DNA from: Pyrinomonadaceae bacterium MAG19_C2-C3
GTDB lineage: Bacteria > Acidobacteriota > Blastocatellia > Pyrinomonadales > Pyrinomonadaceae
Direction of reading: 5' to 3'
Assembly (NCBI GenBank): GCA_024330265.1
Contig: JANDLT010000006.1
Coordinates: forward strand, 49,219-113,218
DNA length: 64,000 bases
The position numbers and the translations under genes were made by a program. Shown piece after piece: positions 41,922 to 50,158 of this stretch. Numbering within the stretch: the stretch's first letter is position 1; each line of letters starts with the position of its first letter. The notes under the pieces were generated by a model. It searched no databases and had not been told where the DNA came from. It saw only the letters and a list, made by a program, of their open reading frames with translations.

Positions 41922-43343
41922 TTATCTTTGATTATTATTCGCATCGTCCGCGCTGTTCGCCTCGTTCGCAGTGTTCGCCGTCGGTGAAGTTTGATTCGGG
42001 TTTTGCGGGATGGGTGGGATGCCGAATCGCGCTCCGTTGTCTTGAAACCATTGCAAGCGTTGTTGCTGCCATGCGTTGAAGTCTTCGATGAGTTGTGTCG
42101 CGTTCGTTCGTCCCACGCGGTTGGCGCGTTCGCTCTCCGGCAGGTCGCCGAAATCCCGTGCGCGGTTGAGCAATGAAATCAATCCGGCGCGCACAGTCGC
42201 TTCTTCCTCACCGAAATCCGGTGCGCGTTCGATTTCTTCGAGCGCGGCGGCAACACGCGAAGTGTCACCGCTCAAAGCTTCCGTAAAGACGTTCGATGCT
42301 TCGTTCAACATGTTGAAATATGCGACGAAATCGTTGGCGGGACTTACCGATAAACCGTTGACGATGCGCGTGCCGAGTTCGACCGCGTTAAAATTCACCG
42401 TGCGAAGCTGCATCCCGACGATGGCGAAGGTCAGCACAACTAAGGCAAGGGCGATTGCCTGAAGCCCGTGCCAGAGATACGCGACGCTCCCGCGTGTGCC
42501 GACACGTTTATAATCAATGCCGGTTGCCAGCACCGCTCCGGCGAACAGACCGCCGAGATGCGCGGCGTTGTCTATCACCGGAATGATGAAACCGATAAAG
42601 ACGTTGAGTAAAATCGTCGGCAACATCCCCGTCCCGAAAGCCTGTTTGAAACCGTCGGGCAGTTCATGGCGATACTTGATGCCGAAGACGAACAGCACGC
42701 CGATAAGCCCGAACAACGCTCCCGACGCGCCGACGGAAACCGCGTCTTGTGCTTTGAAAAGAAACTGCCCCGCGATGCCACTCGAATGTAAATCAGGCTG
42801 CACGCTCAAATAACTCGCCACGACGCCCATGATGCCCGACACAATCCAGAACACGACGAACTTCGCCGAGCCGTAAAGCCGTTCAACATAAGGACCTAAA
42901 ATCCACAAGCCGTACATGTTCATCAACAAGTGCGGCACGCCGCCATGCAGGAAAATCGGCGCGACGAATCGCCACCACTGCCCCTCATTTATCAAAGCGT
43001 TGAACTTCGCGCCGAACGCAATAAGTACGAGGTTGTTCTGTGAACCGCCCGCCCATGTCGTCAATAAAAATACGATGACGTTGAGAAACAGAAAGATAAA
43101 TGTGAACGTCACCGGACGCTGAAACAACGTCTGCGCAAAGCGCATCGTTTCATGGTCGGCACGGGGACGCGCCACGCCGTCCGCATCGCGCGCATCGTTA
43201 TTCGGTATGTTGTGCGGCGGGTTGTTCGTCGCGTTTGCGCCCTTCGGGGCGTCGCACATCGCGCACGATTTTTCGCCCGCACCGATAAGCGCGCCGCAAT
43301 TACGACACACGCTCGGACGATTCGTGTAAGTCGGGTTAGTCAT
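41922..43343 (-). CDS. Rhomboid-family intramembrane serine protease with N-terminal zinc ribbon
   Basis: 473 aa. A double C-x2-C zinc ribbon (CRNCGALIGAGEKSCAMC, residues 13-30) precedes a six-helix rhomboid core (about 75-300): WRFVAPIFLHGGVPHLLMNM, the nucleophile in VGASGALFGLIGV, and the catalytic His in DNAAHLGGLFAGA. A C-terminal cytosolic region of about 150 residues is helical and then Asn/Ala-rich. Rhomboids cleave transmembrane substrates within the bilayer. Confidence 0.91.
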   Translation of the reverse strand: MTNPTYTNRPSVCRNCGALIGAGEKSCAMCDAPKGANATNNPPHNIPNNDARDADGVARPRADHETMRFAQTLFQRPVTFTFIFLFLNVIVFLLTTWAGGSQNNLVLIAFGAKFNALINEGQWWRFVAPIFLHGGVPHLLMNMYGLWILGPYVERLYGSAKFVVFWIVSGIMGVVASYLSVQPDLHSSGIAGQFLFKAQDAVSVGASGALFGLIGVLFVFGIKYRHELPDGFKQAFGTGMLPTILLNVFIGFIIPVIDNAAHLGGLFAGAVLATGIDYKRVGTRGSVAYLWHGLQAIALALVVLTFAIVGMQLRTVNFNAVELGTRIVNGLSVSPANDFVAYFNMLNEASNVFTEALSGDTSRVAAALEEIERAPDFGEEEATVRAGLISLLNRARDFGDLPESERANRVGRTNATQLIEDFNAWQQQRLQWFQDNGARFGIPPIPQNPNQTSPTANTANEANSADDANNNQR

Positions 43344-43462
43344 AGAATTTGTTTGCGATGCACCGGATTCTACACGACACGCGCAAAGGTGTCATGCAGA
43401 AGGTTATTCGCGCATCGCTCAAGCATCCATTCCTCAATCTCTCAAAGCCGTCAAGTCACTTA

Positions 43463-43675
43463 ATCACCCTACGCGGTGTAAGTATTTTGCGGCTCTGCCG
43501 CCTGATGTGCGGTGAGGCTTTGCCTCACCGAGAGACTGTCCCAACTTCTTCGAGGCTACGCCTCGCACGCGGGCGGCGCAGCCGCCATAAATCTTTGAGA
43601 GCGAATCGGAAAGGCACAGCCTTTCCGCACATCAGGCGGCACAGCCGCAAAACTTTACCCGCCGCGTAAGGTGAG
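43463..43675. repeat. ~205-bp cruciform element, copy 3
   Basis: Ends TCACCCTACGCGGTG and CGCCGCGTAAGGTGA; outer arms TTTTGCGGCTCTGCCGCCTG and CAGGCGGCACAGCCGCAAAA; inner hairpins GGTGAGGCTTTGCCTCACC, GAGGCTACGCCTC, GGCGGCGCAGCCGCC and GGAAAGGCACAGCCTTTCC. Confidence 0.9.
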
Positions 43676-43698
43676 TCAATCAGACATCACGGCATTGC

Positions 43699-43723
43699 CA
43701 GAATGACCGGAGCGGTCATTCTG
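43699..43723. promoter_or_regulatory. Dyad CAGAATGACCG-gag-CGGTCATTCTG (putative activator site)
   Basis: Perfect 11-bp dyad, about 85 bases upstream of the sigma-54-type promoter at 43793. The same core TGACCG-N-CGGTCA occurs at 46751-46766 upstream of the paralogous subtilase. No T-run follows, so it is not a terminator. Confidence 0.55.
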
Positions 43724-43792
43724 ATTATCAACCGTTTGAACGCTCAATCCCGAATCGCGCGGGAAATCAACCATAAACGCACGGCATCGTGT

Positions 43793-43809
43793 TGGTACAA
43801 GCCTTGCCA
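43793..43809 (+). promoter_or_regulatory. Sigma-54-type promoter of subtilase 1
   Basis: TGGTACAAGCCTTGCCA fits TGGCACG-N4-TTGCW with GG (43794-43795) and GC (43806-43807) separated by exactly ten bases. Predicted start near 43819, about 104 bases before the ATG. Confidence 0.62.
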
Positions 43810-43812
43810 AGC

Positions 43813-43852
43813 ACGAACATGCCGCCCTCTCTTGTGCGTGCGGCATGTTCGT
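43813..43852 (+). promoter_or_regulatory. 5'-leader hairpin
   Basis: ACGAACATGCCGC / GCGGCATGTTCGT, 13-bp perfect stem with a 14-base loop, at the predicted 5' end of the subtilase 1 transcript. It could stabilise the mRNA or control it. Confidence 0.55.
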
Positions 43853-43922
43853 CCATGCAAGTCGCTTTGTAAGTCGCTTTGCCATTCACGGTTTATCCAA
43901 GTCACGTTTTCGGGAAAACACT

Positions 43923-46073
43923 ATGAAATCTTCACTATCTTCGATGTCGAATCGCTTTCAACATTTGACCGCCGCGATGCTCGCCGTGTCGCTTTCGTGC
44001 GGCATGTTTATCGGGTTAAGCCCGAACACGGTCAACGCGCAGACAGTGCGCGGGTCACGCGGCAAAGGCGTAACCCCGCAAGAGTACGTCGCGCCGGGTT
44101 ACAGCTTACGCAATTTTAGGAGGCGTAACGCTAAAACACCGGACGAGAGTTATACGGGGGCGAAGCTTTCACCCGCCGTCGAAGCACTGACGCGCGATGC
44201 TTCGGCGGCGAACGCTCCGGTCAAACTCATCTTGCAAGTTGACGACGCAGGCTTCCGCGAAACACAGAAACTGGTATTGCTCAACGGCGGGACGATTTCG
44301 CAATCGCTGCCCGGTCTCGGCATCGTCAGCGTTGAAATCCCGGCACGCGCCCTGAGCATCATCGCCGCTTCGCGCGCCACGAATTATGTTTCCGTTGATG
44401 CTCCCGTCGAAGTCCTCGGCGTCGCGGGTGATGATTCGCACGACGCTTATACCAATACCTCATCTCAAGTCAGCAGTCACTTACGCAACGCGACCGGAGC
44501 ATCGCTCATCGCCTCGCCGTACAGTGATGATGAGGAGGACGATGACGATTACCGCGCCGAAGATAATTACAAAGCTACCAACAGCGTATTGTACGGAAGC
44601 GGCATCGGCATCGCCATTATTGATTCCGGCATGGACACGCGCCACCACTCGTTCAATCGTGACGGTAGTGAGGCAAGCCGCATCGCCGTCAGCATTGATT
44701 TTACCGGCACGCCTTCGGGCAACGACCCTTATGGACACGGCACGCACGTCGCCGCCCTCGCCGCCGGAAATCATCACGTCGCCAAAGGCGCGTACACCGG
44801 CATCGCTCCCGATGCGCGGTTAATCAATCTGCGCGTCCTCGATGATAAAGGCGTCGGCAAAACGAGTTCCCTTCTGGCTTCGCTCGAATGGGTGATGCAG
44901 AACCGCACGCGCTATAACATTCGCGTCATCAACATGAGTCTCGGAACCCTTGCCGTTGATTCGTACAAGAATGACCCGTTGTGTCGCGCCGCGCGAAGTC
45001 TGGTTGATGCGGGCGTCGTCGTCGTCGCCGCCGCCGGAAACAACGGCAAAAATTCCAATGGTGAAAAACTCTACGGTCACATTCACTCGCCCGGCAACGA
45101 GCCTTCAGTCATCACCGTCGGGGCATCGAACACCTTCGGCACGGATGCGCGCTCCGATGACGGCATCGCCACCTATTCATCGAGAGGTCCGACGCGCTCG
45201 TCATGGACGGATGCATCGGGCGTCAAGCACTACGACAACCTTATCAAGCCCGACCTCGTTGCGCCCGGCAATAAACTCTATGCCGCCGCTTCTGAAAATA
45301 ACTTACTACTCCGCGAACAACCCGATGCTTTCGCTCAAATGAAAAAGAAAGAGCATCATCAGATGCGTATGAGCGGCACATCAATGGCTTCGCCCGTCGT
45401 CGCCGGAGCCGCCGCCGTCATGATTCAGGCAAACCCGAAACTGACGCCGAACATGGTCAAGATGATTTTGATGTACACCGCGCAACAGCTAAACGGCTTC
45501 AATACTCTGGAGCAGGGAGCGGGACAATTAAACGTCGAAGGAGCAGTTCGTTTAACGAAACTCGTGCGTCAGGATTTGACGGCGCAGACCGCCACCGGAA
45601 CGCGCCTCTTAACCACCAACTCTTTGCCGCAACCGGAAACAACCGTCGCCGGACACACGTTTCAATGGTCGCAAGGAGCATTGATGAATCACACCTTTGC
45701 CACCGGCACAAACTTAATCCGGCAATATCATAAAGTGTACGCGCAAGGCGTATTGCTCGCCGATGGTGTACTACTCGCCGACGGCGTATTGCTCGCCGAT
45801 GGTGTGTTGCTCGCCGATGGTGTGTTGCTTGCGGATAGTTTATTGACGAGTAACGGCACACGACTGACGGACGGCTCACCGCTGTTTAGTTGCGGTGTGT
45901 TGCTCGCTGACGGCGTGCTATTGAGCGACGGCGTGTTGCTGGCGGACGGCGTGCTGTTGAGTGACGGCGTACTGTTGAGCGACGGCGTGTTGTTGGCGGA
46001 TGCCAAACTGCAAGCCCAATCAACCAGACGCAACGGTGACAACACCGCCGGAATGGGAATCATCAGCGAGTAA
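43923..46073 (+). CDS. Secreted subtilisin-like (S8) protease with GVLL[AS]D hexapeptide tail, paralogue 1
   Basis: 716 aa from ATG 43923; frame opens earlier but the signal peptide (about 1-40, ending TVNAQ) supports this start. A propeptide-like I9 region lies at about 75-170 (VKLILQVDDAGFRETQKLVL). The catalytic domain has Asp234 in AIIDSGMD, His272 in YGHGTHVAAL and Ser487 in MSGTSMASPVVAG. The C-terminal tail carries 11 G-V-L-L-[AS]-D hexapeptides in two blocks (nt 45747-46001) split by a 20-odd-residue insert. Its catalytic domain is nearly identical over long stretches to the protein at 46959. The presumed exported protease has no known partner here. Confidence 0.9.
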   Translation: MKSSLSSMSNRFQHLTAAMLAVSLSCGMFIGLSPNTVNAQTVRGSRGKGVTPQEYVAPGYSLRNFRRRNAKTPDESYTGAKLSPAVEALTRDASAANAPVKLILQVDDAGFRETQKLVLLNGGTISQSLPGLGIVSVEIPARALSIIAASRATNYVSVDAPVEVLGVAGDDSHDAYTNTSSQVSSHLRNATGASLIASPYSDDEEDDDDYRAEDNYKATNSVLYGSGIGIAIIDSGMDTRHHSFNRDGSEASRIAVSIDFTGTPSGNDPYGHGTHVAALAAGNHHVAKGAYTGIAPDARLINLRVLDDKGVGKTSSLLASLEWVMQNRTRYNIRVINMSLGTLAVDSYKNDPLCRAARSLVDAGVVVVAAAGNNGKNSNGEKLYGHIHSPGNEPSVITVGASNTFGTDARSDDGIATYSSRGPTRSSWTDASGVKHYDNLIKPDLVAPGNKLYAAASENNLLLREQPDAFAQMKKKEHHQMRMSGTSMASPVVAGAAAVMIQANPKLTPNMVKMILMYTAQQLNGFNTLEQGAGQLNVEGAVRLTKLVRQDLTAQTATGTRLLTTNSLPQPETTVAGHTFQWSQGALMNHTFATGTNLIRQYHKVYAQGVLLADGVLLADGVLLADGVLLADGVLLADSLLTSNGTRLTDGSPLFSCGVLLADGVLLSDGVLLADGVLLSDGVLLSDGVLLADAKLQAQSTRRNGDNTAGMGIISE
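45747..46001 (+). repeat. 18-bp coding repeats (GVLL[AS]D), subtilase 1
   Basis: Five copies, an interruption (SLLTSNGTRLTDGSPLFSC), then six copies. Codon choice varies between copies, so the repeat is conserved at protein level and not just freshly duplicated DNA. Confidence 0.9.
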
Positions 46074-46111
46074 AGGTTGACGTGAAGTAGTTCACTGTTT
46101 CGTTAAACCAA

Positions 46112-46182
46112 AAGACCACACAAAAGCAGAGAGGCGTGCGACTTTTTCGCACGCCTCTCTGCTTTTGTGTGGTCTTGTTTTT
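46112..46182 (+). terminator. Rho-independent terminator with a 29-bp perfect stem
   Basis: AAGACCACACAAAAGCAGAG extending through GGCGTGCG, loop ACTTTTT, then its exact inverse to GTGGTCTT, followed by GTTTTT. It ends subtilase 1. The stem is unusually long. Confidence 0.93.
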
Positions 46183-46183
46183 A

Positions 46184-46351
46184 AGTCTAGGTTGTGTTGA
46201 CATTTTGGAGAGTCACTGATTTTCGTGTAGTTTTTAGCCGCGAAACGACGCGAAACGAACGCCAAACAAAACTCTCTTTTCGTGTTGTTTCGCGTCGTTT
46301 CGCGGCTAATTCCGCTCATCCTACGCAAATGTCAACCGCAACCTAGACACT
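46184..46351. repeat. Nested palindrome with CGAAACGACGCGAAAC arms
   Basis: Outer arms AGTCTAGGTTGTGTTGACAT / ATGTCAACCGCAACCTAGAC, inner arms TTAGCCGCGAAACGACGCGA / TCGCGTCGTTTCGCGGCTAA. Confidence 0.85.
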
Positions 46352-46354
46352 TAA

Positions 46355-46712
46355 CAAATTGTCCCGTAGGGACTTGATGATAATAGCCCAGCGATAAATC
46401 CACTGGTATCTACAAAAGTTTCAACGCTATGGTTTTTAGCTCTGAAGGAGCGACATTCGTTAGCCCGGCGCAGCGCGCCGGGTCGGACACACCGCCGATA
46501 CCAAGCCCTGAAAGGGCGACATATCGGTTATCCCGCCCTTTCAGGGCTGACAATTTGTTGTTTGCTATACCCGGCGCGTTGCGCCGGGCTAACGAATGTC
46601 GCTCCTTCAGAGCTAAACAATGCCCGGCACTTGTGTAGATACCAATGGATAAATCGCTGGGCTATTGTCAAATGTTCCTCCGGGACAAAAATGTGACCTG
46701 ACATCAGATTTA
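46355..46712. repeat. Nested palindromic element, family B copy 2 (mosaic)
   Basis: GTCCCGTAGGGAC, AATAGCCCAGCGATAAATCC / GGATAAATCGCTGGGCTATT, AGCTCTGAAGGAGCGACATT / AATGTCGCTCCTTCAGAGCT, TAGCCCGGCGCAGCGCGCCG / CCGGCGCGTTGCGCCGGGCTA and CAAGCCCTGAAAGGGCG / CGCCCTTTCAGGGCTG are nested one inside another. The right end GACATCAGATT matches the 27787 element end. Confidence 0.87.
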
Positions 46713-46750
46713 ATGCCAAGCCTTACAGACAGCAGACCGCCCGCCCAAGA

Positions 46751-46766
46751 TGACCGAATGCGGTCA
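46751..46766. promoter_or_regulatory. Dyad TGACCG-aatg-CGGTCA (putative activator site)
   Basis: Same core as 43699-43723, here about 90 bases upstream of the sigma-54-type promoter at 46853. Further half-sites TGACC occur at 46782-46793. Confidence 0.55.
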
Positions 46767-46852
46767 CACCCGTTCATCACTCTGACCTTGACCGCTCACT
46801 CGTTTTCTCACGAATTGCTAAGGAATATTGCTGTTTTTCGGTTTTCCGGGTG

Positions 46853-46869
46853 TGGAACGGCGGTTGCCA
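46853..46869 (+). promoter_or_regulatory. Sigma-54-type promoter of subtilase 2
   Basis: TGGAACGGCGGTTGCCA: GG at 46854-46855 and GC at 46866-46867, ten bases apart. Predicted start near 46879, 80 bases before the GTG. Confidence 0.65.
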
Positions 46870-46945
46870 AAAGAGCGTGTGTAAAAGCATCCCCCGATGC
46901 CGCTTCCAACACATTGATACCAAATTCTTCGACCGCGTTACTTCT

Positions 46946-46951
46946 AAGGAG
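46946..46951 (+). promoter_or_regulatory. Shine-Dalgarno deciding the subtilase 2 start
   Basis: AAGGAG seven bases before GTG 46959. The long upstream frame to 46665 runs through a repeat and the promoter and is discarded. Confidence 0.85.
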
Positions 46952-46958
46952 ATTCTCA

Positions 46959-49592
46959 GTGAGAAAACACATTCGCCCCGCCCGCTTACTCGTCGCCGCC
47001 ACTCTGACGGCTTCGATTTGTAGCGGCTTCATCATCACCGACAAAGCTGCCGCCGCGCCCGATTCGCGCGTCGCGTCCGCTGTGGCTGACCACGCCGCGC
47101 GTCGCACCCAACAACGCTTTCCGAATCTGTCGCTTTACGCGCGCAACCTGTCCGCCGAATCACGCGCGCAAGGTTACGCCGCGCGCTTTACGCATGAGAC
47201 GGTTGCCAAAAGCCTCGCGCGTCAACTCTCGGCTTTTACCACGACGCAACCCGTTCTGACCGGCACGGGCGGCGTCAATTCAAATGCCGTCGTTGATGCA
47301 TTAACCTATAACCTCGACCACACGGCGAAGGGCAACATGCGCCGCACGACCGTGTGGAGTCTCGATGCCGACAAGCTTTTCAACAACGTGAATACTGCCG
47401 CCGAATTATCCGCGCGTCTTCAAAGCGTGCTTGATGAAGCCGCCGCGAACCGCAAAGAAGTTGTGTTGTTCGTTGATGACCTGCACCGCTTTGTCGGAGC
47501 GCAAGCCGACGCACAGATTGCGCGCATCGTCGAACAGGCTCTCAAGACGAGCGGCGTCCGCATCATCGGCACGACGACGACCAATCTTTTCGATACCGAA
47601 ATCGCCCCCGATGAAACGCTCGCCGCAATCTTCAAAAAGATTGACCTCGACGACCTCGCGGAGATGAAAAAAGATGCCGCGAAAGATGAGCAAGATTTCG
47701 TCGGTGATAATGTCTCGACGGATTTGCGTGACTTCATTGACAACGCCAAACCGGGCGCACGCACGACCGCGATTCTGCAAACCTCGGACATGAACGACCC
47801 CGCACTGCGCGAACTTCTTGGTCGCACGGGCGGACGCATCGTTTCACAAATGCCGAACCTCGATGCGGTCGCGGTTGAACTCACCGCCCAAGCCGCCGAA
47901 GCTCTCGCCGCGCGGGGCAACACCAACTATCTTTCGCTCGACCGCGAAGTCGGCACTCTCGGTCACATCGAAGTCGCTTCGACCGTCACCGCGATGCGCG
48001 CCGTATCCGGTCAATCCAACATGGACGGGCGCGGCATAACCGTCGCCGTGCTTGATTCGAGCATCTTCACCGGACACAACACCTTCAAAGCCGAAGCCGA
48101 TATTCCGTTCTGGAAAGACGGCAAATACGAAACGCTCGGACTAGGCAACAACCGCATTTCCGTCAACGAAGACTTCACCGGCGTAGGCATGAACACCAAC
48201 GATCCTTACGGTCACGGTTCGCACGTCGCCGGAATCCTCGCGGGCGGCAGAGAAGGCTATGATTCAAAGTATCGTGGCATCGCTCCCGGAGCGCAGATTC
48301 TCAACCTGCGTGTCCTCGACGATAAAGGCATCGGCAGCACTGCCAAATTATTGAGCGCGATTGACTGGCTCTATAACAACCGCACAACCTACAACATTCG
48401 CGTCGTCAATATGAGTTTGGGAACACTCGCCGTTGATTCATACAAGAACGACCCGTTGTGTCGCGCCGTGCGGCGTCTGGTTAATGCGGGTGTCGTCGTC
48501 GTCGCCGCCGCCGGAAACAACGGCAAGTCCGCCACCGGGCAAAAACTCTACGGGCAAATTCACTCGCCCGGCAACGAACCTTCCGTCATCACCGTTGGTG
48601 CGTCGAACACCTTCGGTACGGATGTGCGCTCCGATGACGGCATCGCCACCTATTCATCGAGAGGTCCGACGCGCTCGTTCTGGACGGATAACAAAGGCGT
48701 CAAACACTATGACAACTTGATTAAGCCCGATCTCGTCGCACCCGGCAATAAAGTGATTTCCGTCGAAGCGAAACAGAACTTGCTGCTTCAACAAAATCCG
48801 TCGCTCGACGGTCCTAGAGATTGGTCTGATGACAACGCTGCGATGTATTTAAGCGGCACGTCAATGTCCGCTCCCGTCGTCGCCGGAGCCGCTGCCGTCA
48901 TGCTTCAGGCAAACTCGAAACTCACGCCGAACATGGTCAAGATGATTTTGATGTACACCGCGCAACGTCTTCCCCATTTCAACGACTTCGAGCAGGGCGC
49001 GGGTCAAGTCAACATCGAAGGCGCGGTCAGACTCGCCAAACTTGTTCGCACGGATCTGACATCTTCGACCAAAACCGGAGCTTCCCTGTTGACAAGTTCT
49101 TTGCCGACGCCGCAGACGACTCTCACCGGAACTTCATCGGTGCTTGACTCGAAAGGAATTATCAAGCCCGGCGCAGTAGTCAACGAAACATTCACATGGG
49201 GACAAGGCATCGTCGTCGGTCACACGACCGCGAGCGGAACTGCCCTTATCGGCAAATATCAAGCGGTTTATGCGACGGGCGTTTTACTCTCCGACGGCGT
49301 GCTGCTCTCCAACGGCGTGTTGCTCTCCGACGGTGTTCTCCTGAGCGACGGTGTTCTCTTGAGTGACGGTGTTCTCTTGAGTGACGGTGTTCTCTTGAGC
49401 GACGATGCGAAGGCGATGAGCTACGGCGTTCTCTTGAGTGACGGTGTTCTCTTGAGTGACGGCGTGTTGCTCTCCGACGGTGTTCTCTTGAGCGACGGCG
49501 TTCTTTTGAGTGACGGCGTTCTCTTGAGCGATGCCAAAACCGCCGCCTTGAGTTCAATGCTCAACGGCGACGACGGCGGAGCGATGGAATAA
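46959..49592 (+). CDS. Secreted subtilisin-like (S8) protease with ClpB-like pseudo-AAA+ domain and GVLLSD tail, paralogue 2
   Basis: 877 aa. Signal peptide at 1-33 (RPARLLVAATLTASICSGF...AAAA). Residues 57-232 align by eye with the first nucleotide-binding domain of ClpA/ClpB: LSLYARNLSAESR, QPVLTGTGGVNSNAVVDAL (where ClpB has PVLIGEPGVGKTAIVEGL), VVLFVDDLHRFVGA (ClpB ILFIDELHTxVGA), VRIIGTTTTNLFD (ClpB IGATT). Walker A is destroyed (GTGGVNSN), so ATP binding is unlikely. An I9-like segment (about 265-345) precedes the protease domain: Asp366, His419, Ser635. Thirteen hexapeptides G-V-L-L-S-[DN] close the chain. Adjacent paralogue of 43923-46073. Confidence 0.9.
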   Translation: MRKHIRPARLLVAATLTASICSGFIITDKAAAAPDSRVASAVADHAARRTQQRFPNLSLYARNLSAESRAQGYAARFTHETVAKSLARQLSAFTTTQPVLTGTGGVNSNAVVDALTYNLDHTAKGNMRRTTVWSLDADKLFNNVNTAAELSARLQSVLDEAAANRKEVVLFVDDLHRFVGAQADAQIARIVEQALKTSGVRIIGTTTTNLFDTEIAPDETLAAIFKKIDLDDLAEMKKDAAKDEQDFVGDNVSTDLRDFIDNAKPGARTTAILQTSDMNDPALRELLGRTGGRIVSQMPNLDAVAVELTAQAAEALAARGNTNYLSLDREVGTLGHIEVASTVTAMRAVSGQSNMDGRGITVAVLDSSIFTGHNTFKAEADIPFWKDGKYETLGLGNNRISVNEDFTGVGMNTNDPYGHGSHVAGILAGGREGYDSKYRGIAPGAQILNLRVLDDKGIGSTAKLLSAIDWLYNNRTTYNIRVVNMSLGTLAVDSYKNDPLCRAVRRLVNAGVVVVAAAGNNGKSATGQKLYGQIHSPGNEPSVITVGASNTFGTDVRSDDGIATYSSRGPTRSFWTDNKGVKHYDNLIKPDLVAPGNKVISVEAKQNLLLQQNPSLDGPRDWSDDNAAMYLSGTSMSAPVVAGAAAVMLQANSKLTPNMVKMILMYTAQRLPHFNDFEQGAGQVNIEGAVRLAKLVRTDLTSSTKTGASLLTSSLPTPQTTLTGTSSVLDSKGIIKPGAVVNETFTWGQGIVVGHTTASGTALIGKYQAVYATGVLLSDGVLLSNGVLLSDGVLLSDGVLLSDGVLLSDGVLLSDDAKAMSYGVLLSDGVLLSDGVLLSDGVLLSDGVLLSDGVLLSDAKTAALSSMLNGDDGGAME
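49278..49535 (+). repeat. 18-bp coding repeats (GVLLS[DN]), subtilase 2
   Basis: Seven copies, then DAKAMSY, then six copies, ending SDAK as in paralogue 1 (ADAK). Confidence 0.9.
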
Positions 49593-49629
49593 CTCTTCAA
49601 TTCGTTTTCAACCAATCCATTCAACCCAC

Positions 49630-49665
49630 GCGGGACGCAAGCACCTCACACTGCTTGCGTCCCGC
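49630..49665 (+). terminator. Probable terminator of subtilase 2
   Basis: GCGGGACGCAAGCA / TGCTTGCGTCCCGC, 14-bp perfect stem and 8-base loop. The T-rich part (GCGGCTTTATC) is displaced and short, so efficiency is uncertain. Confidence 0.65.
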
Positions 49666-49704
49666 GCGGCTTTATCTAATGCGAGTTCGATAAAGATATT
49701 CCGC

Positions 49705-50025
49705 CTTCAGCCCCGCAAGGGGCGACATAGTAATAGCCCACGGCGCAAGCCGTGGGACGAAGATGAGTAAAGAATCAAAGCCCCGCAAGGGGCGACACAA
49801 GTTGTGTCGCCCCTTGCGGGCAATGGCATTAAGTTAAGGTTGTTTGGAGGCGGGCTATGCCCGCCGTCCCCGCGCACGGCGGGCATAGCCCGCCTCCAAA
49901 CGGGCGATTATTTTCTTAACTTAATGCCATTGCCCTTGCGGGGCTTCCGTCTCCATGTGCGTTCGGTTCCCACGGCTCACGCCGTGGGCTATGATTATGC
50001 CGCCTCTACGAGGCTGAAAACCTAC
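49705..50025. repeat. Nested palindromic element, family A copy 1
   Basis: From outside in: CAGCCCCGCAAGGGGCGACA / CGCCTCTACGAGGCTG; ATAGCCCACGGCGCAAGCCG / CGGCTCACGCCGTGGGCTAT; GGCAATGGCATTAAGTTAAG / CTTAACTTAATGCCATTGCC; TTTGGAGGCGGGCTATGCCC / GGGCATAGCCCGCCTCCAAA. No ORF. Inverse relative of 53717-53946. Confidence 0.9.
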
Positions 50026-50041
50026 CTGCATCACCTCAACC

Positions 50042-50069
50042 AAATTGAACGTGCCTCTCACGTCAATTT
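50042..50069. promoter_or_regulatory. Dyad AAATTGAACGTG-cctct-CACGTCAATTT
   Basis: Near-perfect 11-bp dyad about 90-115 bases upstream of the sigma-54-type promoter at 50159, the same placement as the dyads before the subtilases, but with different sequence. Confidence 0.45.
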
Positions 50070-50158
50070 GACGCAAAGCCTGTCAGCGCGCACTTCGGGC
50101 TTCACGCTTAAAACATGATTTTGCGCCTAAATTCGCGGTTTTCCCTTGCTCATTAACG

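Noticed and set aside
43699..43723. Terminator for an upstream plus-strand gene
   Set aside because: No plus-strand gene precedes it and no T-run follows; its core recurs upstream of subtilase 2, so it is treated as a regulatory dyad.
45728..46063. Minus-strand Ser/Thr/Asn-Pro repeat protein
   Set aside because: It is the antisense reading of the GVLL[AS]D repeats; no start signals of its own.
46665..46958. 98-residue upstream extension of subtilase 2
   Set aside because: Runs through a repeat end and a sigma-54-type promoter; AAGGAG and a signal peptide place the start at GTG 46959.
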